NCBI GenBank assembly: GCA_017415995.1
Contig: JAFQDN010000032.1
Coordinates: forward strand, 1-64,000
Reading direction: 5' to 3'
Source: Akkermansia sp.
GTDB taxonomy: Bacteria; Verrucomicrobiota; Verrucomicrobiia; Verrucomicrobiales; Akkermansiaceae
Length of the DNA stretch: 64,000 nucleotides
The notes below the pieces were generated by a model, which saw only the letters and a list, made by a program, of their open reading frames with translations, had not been told where the DNA came from and made no database searches. Of this stretch, positions 59,673-64,000 are shown piece by piece. The number at the start of each line of letters is the position of its first letter. Position 1 is the first letter of the stretch. The translations under genes and the position numbers were made by a program.

Positions 59673-60536
59673 ATGAAAATACTTTCTTTTGTTTCGGTGT
59701 TTGTCGTGCTGGGTCTTACCGGTGCAGCTGTTATGTACTCCATGCAGCAACAGTCCATCATGGAGATGGTTGTTAAGGCCAGTGGTGGCCTCTCTGCTGA
59801 GGGTGGTATGAGTGATGTCCAGCGCGATGCCCGCAAGGTTTCCGAAGAGGCCGGTGTTAAGGCTGACGAAGCTCGCAAGCTTACCGAGGAGCAATATACA
59901 GCCCTCAACGGTGCAGGCCAAGCTATTGAAAAGCGCGAGGCTGCTGAGCGTACCTTGGAGGAAAACGTTACTTACCGCGATACCATGGCGGCCGAGTTGG
60001 AGTCCACCAAAGAGCGCCATGCCGAGGCCCAGAAGCGTGCTGATGAGATGCTTGCCACTATGCGCACCTTGGAGGACCTGGCAAACGTTGCCGATTTGAG
60101 TGAGGCTGTAGCCACGTTCGAGGACGTTGTTGCCAAGGCTAAGGAAAAGAAGGCTGAGCTTGAGCCCGAGTTGGAAAGCTTGGTTACTGCTCGTGAGGCT
60201 GCTACCAAGAAGGTGGCAGCTGAGACCACTGAGCTGGCTCGCCTGGAAAAGATTAACCGCGATTTCGAGGCCGTATACCGCAAGAATGCTCGTGAGTACG
60301 TTGTGCGCGTGGTGGATCCTGCACGCAACATCGTCATCTTCACGGTCGGTCGTGAGAGCGGCTTGGTGGCGGGTGATTCCACCCCGCTCATCGTGAAGCG
60401 TGGTAAGACCACGATTGCTACCTTGCGTGTGGAGAGCATTAACGGTAGCGAGGTTGTGGCCAAGTTCACGACTGCTCCCGGTCAGCGCATCAGCGTGGGT
60501 GACAACATCATTCACGAGAAGCCCCACGGTTCGTAA
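59673..60536 (+). CDS. Membrane-anchored coiled-coil protein with C-terminal beta domain (tandem paralogue 2)
   Basis: This 287-residue protein has an N-terminal helix (ILSFVSVFVVLGLTGAAVMY), a coiled coil at about 45-205 (RKLTEEQYTALNGAGQAIEK, KERHAEAQKRADEMLATM) and a C-terminal beta domain (VVRVVDPARNIVIFTVGRES, GLVAGDSTPLIVKRGK, GQRISVGDNIIHEK). Domain order and the VDP/AGD and VGD motifs match the gene 33 bases upstream. It is probably co-transcribed and perhaps co-assembled with it. High-expression codon use suggests an abundant envelope component. Function unknown. Confidence 0.75.
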   Translation: MKILSFVSVFVVLGLTGAAVMYSMQQQSIMEMVVKASGGLSAEGGMSDVQRDARKVSEEAGVKADEARKLTEEQYTALNGAGQAIEKREAAERTLEENVTYRDTMAAELESTKERHAEAQKRADEMLATMRTLEDLANVADLSEAVATFEDVVAKAKEKKAELEPELESLVTAREAATKKVAAETTELARLEKINRDFEAVYRKNAREYVVRVVDPARNIVIFTVGRESGLVAGDSTPLIVKRGKTTIATLRVESINGSEVVAKFTTAPGQRISVGDNIIHEKPHGS

Positions 60537-60576
60537 AGCACTGTTCTCATTTGGTGTATTACTACTAGCGACTTCG

Positions 60577-60612
60577 GCAACCGCTCTTTCTTCGGAGAGA
60601 GCGGTTGCTGCA
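60577..60612 (+). terminator. Hairpin after the coiled-coil gene pair
   Basis: The stem GCAACCGCTCT/AGAGCGGTTGC is strong but is not followed by a clear T run, so it may be a stabilising 3' hairpin or a weak terminator. Confidence 0.45.
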
Positions 60613-60722
60613 TTGTGTCATACTGTGTTGTTTGAGTTGGTAAAATATGTGGCTTGTGCTAAAGTATCAGAGTAGTGAGCTTTTCTGTGAACTCACCTTA
60701 ATCACATCAGAACGTTCATGCC

Positions 60723-60923
60723 ATGAAAAACATCCTTATCATCGGTAACTTACTTGCATTTGCTGTGCTTTCTGCATGCCAGACCTCGCTTCCTCCCGTG
60801 CCTGACAGTGGCCGCAAGGTGGTGGGCCCGCAAGGTAGCTCAAGTGTGGAGAAAACTTGGAGCCGCCCGACGCAGGCTGAGGGCGATGCCGCACTGGGGC
60901 CGTTGAGCAATACTCGTCGCTGA
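60723..60923 (+). CDS. Small lipoprotein, unknown
   Basis: This 66-residue protein has a signal peptide with the lipobox LSAC (MKNILIIGNLLAFAVLSAC). The mature part is only about 48 residues, polar and proline-rich (TSLPPVPDSGRKVVGPQG). Its stop shares one base with the nth start (TGATG), so translation of the two is probably coupled. No family was recognised. Confidence 0.7.
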   Translation: MKNILIIGNLLAFAVLSACQTSLPPVPDSGRKVVGPQGSSSVEKTWSRPTQAEGDAALGPLSNTRR

Positions 60924-61552
60924 TGCCGGTTATGAAACCGGCTGAGAAAGCCGCCATTGTTATGGAAGAGCTGGAGCGGGCGTACCCCGCTCCGGGCTGT
61001 CCGTTGGCGCATACGGATTCGTTCACGCTGTTGGTGGCCGTTATGCTGTCTGCCCAGTGTACGGATGCCCGTGTCAATAAAGTGACCCCGGCTTTGTTTG
61101 CCGCCGCGCCCACGCCACAGGCAATGGCCGCCATGACGTGGGAGGAGGTCCGCACCTACATTGCAACATGCGGTCTCACCCAAACAAAAGCTAAACGCTT
61201 GGTTGCCACTGCCCGCTTGTTGGTGGAACGCCACGGCGGGCAGGTTCCTGCATCTTTCGAGGAGTTGGAAGCCTTGCCCGGTGTAGGGCATAAAACTGCC
61301 TCCGTGGTGATGTCTCAGGCTTTCGGTATGCCGGCTTTCCCGGTGGATACTCACATCTTCCGCTTGGCTCGCCGATGGGGGCTCAGCCGTGGCAAGACGG
61401 TGGAAAAGGTGGAGGCTGATCTCAAAAAACTTTTCCCGGAGTCCCTTTGGAACAAGCTGCATGTACAGTTTGTTTTGTGGGGAAGAGAGCATTGTCCTGC
61501 TCGTGGTTGCCGCCCTACATGCCCCATTTGTTCCCGTATCGGTGTGGCATAA
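60923..61552 (+). CDS. nth: Endonuclease III (DNA glycosylase / AP lyase)
   Basis: This 209-residue base-excision repair enzyme acts on oxidised pyrimidines. The helix-hairpin-helix LPGVGHKTASVVMSQAFGMP contains the catalytic Lys, and FPVDTHIFRLARR contains the catalytic Asp. LLVAVMLSAQCTDARVN is the usual N-terminal core. The C-terminal iron-sulfur loop is odd: the cysteines are spaced C-x4-C-x3-C-x2-C (HCPARGCRPTCPICSRIGVA) and the protein ends six residues later, instead of C-x6-C-x2-C-x5-C. The cluster may be altered or absent. Translation starts at the lipoprotein stop or at M4. Confidence 0.93.
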   Translation: MPVMKPAEKAAIVMEELERAYPAPGCPLAHTDSFTLLVAVMLSAQCTDARVNKVTPALFAAAPTPQAMAAMTWEEVRTYIATCGLTQTKAKRLVATARLLVERHGGQVPASFEELEALPGVGHKTASVVMSQAFGMPAFPVDTHIFRLARRWGLSRGKTVEKVEADLKKLFPESLWNKLHVQFVLWGREHCPARGCRPTCPICSRIGVA

Positions 61553-61575
61553 CGGCATTTTTTACATGTTTTGGA

Positions 61576-61604
61576 TTGACATTTGCGCGGAAAAGTAGTT
61601 TCAT
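61576..61604 (+). promoter_or_regulatory. Possible promoter of panD
   Basis: TTGACA (61576-61581), a 17-bp spacer and TTTCAT (61599-61604). The -10 box is weak. Confidence 0.4.
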
Positions 61605-61626
61605 ATCCGCCCGAAAGTAATACGTT

Positions 61627-61965
61627 ATGCTTGTCTCTCAGCTTAAATCCAAGATACACCGAGCCATGGTAACCCGTGGGGATGTGGAGTATGAAGGTAG
61701 CATAGAGATACCGCAAGACCTTGTTGAGGCCGCCGGTATCTGGCCCGGTGAAAAGGTGCTTGTTGCCTCCATTACTTCCGGCAACCGTTTTGAAACGTAT
61801 GTCCTTGTCGGTCCTCCCCAAACAGGACAAATTATCATTAATGGAGGAGCTGCTCACCTGATTAAAGCCGGTGAGCGTGTCGTCATTATGAGCTTTGCGA
61901 TGGATGATAAACCTATTACCCCACGACGCATTGTTTGCAATGAACTTAACGAAATTATAGCATAA
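61627..61965 (+). CDS. panD: Aspartate 1-decarboxylase proenzyme
   Basis: PanD (112 residues) makes beta-alanine for pantothenate and CoA. It begins MLVSQLKSKIHRAMVTRGD. The self-cleavage site Gly-Ser lies in YEGSIEIPQDL (cleavage before Ser25, which gives the pyruvoyl cofactor), and IINGGAAHLIKAGERVVIM is the conserved substrate region. Length is normal. No other pantothenate genes are adjacent. Confidence 0.94.
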   Translation: MLVSQLKSKIHRAMVTRGDVEYEGSIEIPQDLVEAAGIWPGEKVLVASITSGNRFETYVLVGPPQTGQIIINGGAAHLIKAGERVVIMSFAMDDKPITPRRIVCNELNEIIA

Positions 61966-61968
61966 GTC

Positions 61969-61997
61969 TTTACAACCCACATTTTATTTGATACAAT
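61969..61997 (+). promoter_or_regulatory. Promoter of secG
   Basis: TTTACA (61969-61974), a 17-bp spacer and TACAAT (61992-61997). Seven bases separate the box from the ATG at 62005, which predicts a leaderless mRNA. Confidence 0.7.
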
Positions 61998-62004
61998 CCA
62001 CGCC

Positions 62005-62751
62005 ATGCTTTTAGTCACTTTCAAATACATTGTTTTCGCTCTGCTCATGATTGTGTGCGCCCTGCTTCTGTTGCTTGTGCTCATGCAACGTCCTAAGCAG
62101 GAGGGCCTCGGTGCTGCTTTCGGTGCCCAGATGACTGACCAGGCTTTCGGTGCTCGCACTACCGATGTGCTCAAGAAAGGTACGATTTTCTTCGGTTCTC
62201 TGTTCATGATTCTTTGCTTTATTCTCAGTGTTCTGATGCTTAATGAGTTTAATGCTAAGAAGAAATCCACCATTACTCCTGCTACTACGCCCGCTGCTCC
62301 GGTAGCTCCGGTTGTTCCGGCTACAACTACCGAGGCGCCTGCCGTGGCACCCGCCCCTGAGCAGCCCGCCGGTGAGTCTACCACGGCTCCCGCTCCCGAG
62401 CAGCCCGCCGGTGAGTCTACCACAGCTCCCGCTCCTGAGCAGCCTGCCGGTGAGTCTACCACAGCTCCCGCTCCCGAGCAGCCCGCCGGTGAGTCTACCA
62501 CAGCTCCCGCTCCTGAGCAGCCTGCCGGTGAGTCTACCACAGCTCCCGCTCCCGAGCCTGCTGCTGAGGCTCCCTCTGTAGAGGATGCTCAACAGGCAGC
62601 AGCTGCTGCCCAAGCTGAGGCTGAAGCCGCTGCTAAGGCTGCTGCTGAGGCTCAAGCAAAGGCCGAGGCCGAGGCTGCAGCAGCCGTGGAGACCCAGACT
62701 CAGGCTGAGGCCGAGGCTGACCAAGCCGTAGAGGCTGCCGCTCAGCAGTAA
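62005..62751 (+). CDS. secG: SecG translocon subunit with a long repetitive tail
   Basis: This 248-residue protein has a standard SecG in residues 1-85: a membrane helix (IVFALLMIVCALLLLLVLMQ), the conserved loop RPKQEGLGAAFGAQMTDQAF with FGARTTDVLKKGT, and a second helix (FFGSLFMILCFILSVLM). The remaining 160 residues are low complexity. First come tandem APAPEQPAGESTT units (five to six copies), then an Ala/Glu/Gln-rich segment probably helical (AEAEAAAKAAAEAQAKAEAE). SecG is normally 70-120 residues. The tail's side of the membrane follows SecG topology and is probably periplasmic or cytoplasmic depending on orientation. Function of the tail unknown. Confidence 0.9.
   Translation: MLLVTFKYIVFALLMIVCALLLLLVLMQRPKQEGLGAAFGAQMTDQAFGARTTDVLKKGTIFFGSLFMILCFILSVLMLNEFNAKKKSTITPATTPAAPVAPVVPATTTEAPAVAPAPEQPAGESTTAPAPEQPAGESTTAPAPEQPAGESTTAPAPEQPAGESTTAPAPEQPAGESTTAPAPEPAAEAPSVEDAQQAAAAAQAEAEAAAKAAAEAQAKAEAEAAAAVETQTQAEAEADQAVEAAAQQ
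62347..62550 (+). repeat. 39-bp coding tandem repeat in secG
   Basis: About five copies of a 39-base unit encode APAPEQPAGESTT. Alternate copies share synonymous differences (CCCGAG..CCCGCC against CCTGAG..CCTGCC), showing that the array grew by duplication of a 78-base double unit. Confidence 0.85.
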
Positions 62752-62779
62752 TCTCCCGGTTATATTACATTTTGATGCA

Positions 62780-62817
62780 GAAAGCCCCGCAGTGTTCAGG
62801 CTGCGGGGCTTTTTATG
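62780..62817. terminator. Bidirectional terminator between secG and the FHA gene
   Basis: The stem AAAGCCCCGCAG/CTGCGGGGCTTT with an 8-base loop has T runs on both strands and serves the convergent genes. Confidence 0.85.
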
Positions 62818-62840
62818 AGCTTTCTGCAAGTGCTTTACTG

Positions 62841-64000
62841 TTATTCGCCGGTTTTGACAGTCAGCACTGCTACCGCCCAGCGCATGTTATCAGCGTTTAC
62901 AAGCTCGTTGCAAAAGTCTATGGCCTTTGCTTCCACCTCCCCCGGCCTGCGGAGGCAATCGGTGTCGCGGAGGCATTCGAGCCATATTTTTTCAAACCTG
63001 CAGGATTGTGTGCAGGCAACTGCCAGAATGGTATCTTCCCCGTAGGGTTCTTCTACATAGAGCTCGTAATCACATTGTTGCGAGGGTGGCGGGAATTGTT
63101 GGCGCACGCCCGCTTGTAGTTTGTTGGTAGCACCACCCACGCCGGGTACCAGCATGGTGGCCTCGTGGTTCTTGTCGTATTGAATCAGGAACACTCGGCA
63201 ATCTTCTTCTGCCGTGAGGCTGAACCGTAACAAGTCTCCCTCCAGCAGGGTTTGTGCCGTGTTGAGTAATTGCAGCTCCAGCCTGAAATCATAGGGCAGC
63301 CCTAATTCCGTAGCCGGTGCGGAAGGTGGGCGCTTTACCTTTTCTGCTTGCTCATTATACTTGTGCCTGAGTTTTTTGCGTGGTTGTACGGGTGTTTCCG
63401 TGTTGAGGACTCCGGCAGCAGTGTAGAAGCTGCGTGAGGGTGGTCTTTTGACTATTGCCTTGCGCGGTGGCGGGGGCACGAATTTGCGGTGCTGTTTCGT
63501 CGGTGTCCGGCAAATGCCGGCCTGTGACGGCTCTTGTGGTGCCTCTTGAGCCTCGTGCTCCTCCGGCTCCGGTGCAGGGGGGCAGGGGAGGGGGAGCAAG
63601 GCTTCTGCTTGTTCCGTAATGCAAACAGGACTGGCCCCGATGCGGTATACCTTGCCGGGAATCATCCGTATCTCAGCCGTGCGCTCTTCATCCTCATAAA
63701 CTCCGTTGCTGGAGTTGTTGTCTACCAAGCTTATGCCGTTTTCCGTTATGCTCAGGAAACAGTGCACTCGGGAGAGATGCATTTCTTCCGTAAGGGCAAT
63801 ATCGCACTCATCGGAGCGTCCTATACTGTATTGAGTGCCTATTAGTCCGCTAATGGGAAAAACGGCTTCTTCTCCGTTGCTCTTGGTGATGGTGAGCCGG
63901 AAAGTGCGGGGCTCCGGCGCGGGCTCCTCTGACACGGGATCCACGGGTGCGGGTTCCTCCGGCTCAGCAGCGGTAGGCAGCGATTCCTCCGAGGGGGCTT
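62841..64000 (-). CDS. FHA-domain protein with C-terminal DUF4384-like domain (5' end outside window)
   Basis: The frame stays open to the window edge. The first possible GTG inside is at 63944, but upstream codons continue an acidic Pro/Glu-rich sequence (EEPAP), so the start probably lies beyond. An FHA domain is clear (SIGRSDECDIALTEEMHLSR, VDNNSSNGVYEDEER), which binds phosphothreonine. A long Pro/Lys/Arg linker follows (KFVPPPPRKAIVKRPPSR). The C-terminal part (about 150 residues) resembles DUF4384: GDLLRFSLTAEEDCRVFLIQ, ATMLVPGVGGATNKLQAG and EEPYGEDTILAVACTQ. DUF4384 often accompanies Ser/Thr kinases or secretion systems. No kinase gene is visible in this window. Confidence 0.8.
   Translation of the reverse strand, partial: APSEESLPTAAEPEEPAPVDPVSEEPAPEPRTFRLTITKSNGEEAVFPISGLIGTQYSIGRSDECDIALTEEMHLSRVHCFLSITENGISLVDNNSSNGVYEDEERTAEIRMIPGKVYRIGASPVCITEQAEALLPLPCPPAPEPEEHEAQEAPQEPSQAGICRTPTKQHRKFVPPPPRKAIVKRPPSRSFYTAAGVLNTETPVQPRKKLRHKYNEQAEKVKRPPSAPATELGLPYDFRLELQLLNTAQTLLEGDLLRFSLTAEEDCRVFLIQYDKNHEATMLVPGVGGATNKLQAGVRQQFPPPSQQCDYELYVEEPYGEDTILAVACTQSCRFEKIWLECLRDTDCLRRPGEVEAKAIDFCNELVNADNMRWAVAVLTVKTGE

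Noticed and set aside
1..64000. tRNA or rRNA genes
   Set aside because: Intergenic gaps were read for T-arm and CCA-like patterns and none was convincing. A covariance scan would be decisive.

Overview
The window looks like chromosomal DNA of a Gram-negative member of the Verrucomicrobiota, perhaps close to Akkermansiaceae. This is inferred from gene content and was not checked by any search. It encodes outer-membrane machinery (BamA, an LpxR-type lipid A deacylase, several lipoproteins), a meso-DAP type MurE, a secreted formylglycine sulfatase, and an unusual number of ankyrin proteins (six genes, with repeats numbering in the several dozens). GC content is moderate and no tRNA or rRNA gene was recognised. 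One structural RNA is visible: a small SRP RNA on the minus strand near 49.5 kb.

Layout. 1-655: 3' end of a group II intron followed by a non-coding field of GC-rich hairpins. 656-6423 (minus): two tandem secreted ankyrin proteins that share a duplicated promoter and signal-peptide cassette, a lipoprotein, and an ADP-ribosylglycohydrolase fused to a macro-like domain. 6.6-9.0 kb (plus): dnaN and glf. 9.0-25.2 kb (minus): a division and cell wall (dcw) operon read mraZ-rsmH-ftsL-ftsI-murE-murF-mraY-murD-LysM-ftsW-murG. It ends in a 1034-residue ankyrin lipoprotein where murC, murB, ddl or ftsQAZ would often follow. 25.4-28.0 kb (minus): nuoB-nuoC, an RbsD/FucU-like lipoprotein, a Mini-III-like RNase and a small membrane protein. 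28.2-30.8 kb: bamA. 31-38.5 kb: a glycosyltransferase, a cytosolic ankyrin protein, a sulfatase and pheST. 38.6-41.6 kb: a Sel1 protein and an ankyrin-TM-GYF_2 protein. 42.0-46.4 kb (minus): purC-purS-purL-purQ. 46.6-51.2 kb: an LpxR-like protein, System II cytochrome c assembly (ResB, CcsA), SRP RNA and an NAD(P)H-hydrate repair enzyme. 51.3-56.2 kb: a fused Sel1-ankyrin-TM-proline repeat-GYF_2 protein with three unknown secreted or membrane genes. 56.3-64 kb: pnp, two tandem coiled-coil envelope proteins, a small lipoprotein, nth, panD, secG with a long repetitive tail, and the 3' part of an FHA/DUF4384 gene.

The best candidate for an undescribed system is the envelope-spanning Sel1/ankyrin/GYF_2 module. 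It occurs twice: as two adjacent genes (38663-41626), and as a single fused protein (51347-53695) heading a tightly packed four-gene operon of secreted or membrane proteins without recognised function. The fused copy suggests that the two separate proteins act together. A second theme is promoter architecture. Several genes (the ADP-ribosylglycohydrolase, bamA, the 32-kb ankyrin gene, the LpxR-like gene, secG) have a sigma70-like promoter whose -10 box ends only 7-8 bases before the ATG, which predicts leaderless or nearly leaderless mRNAs. A third is a candidate MraZ operator overlapping the dcw promoter.
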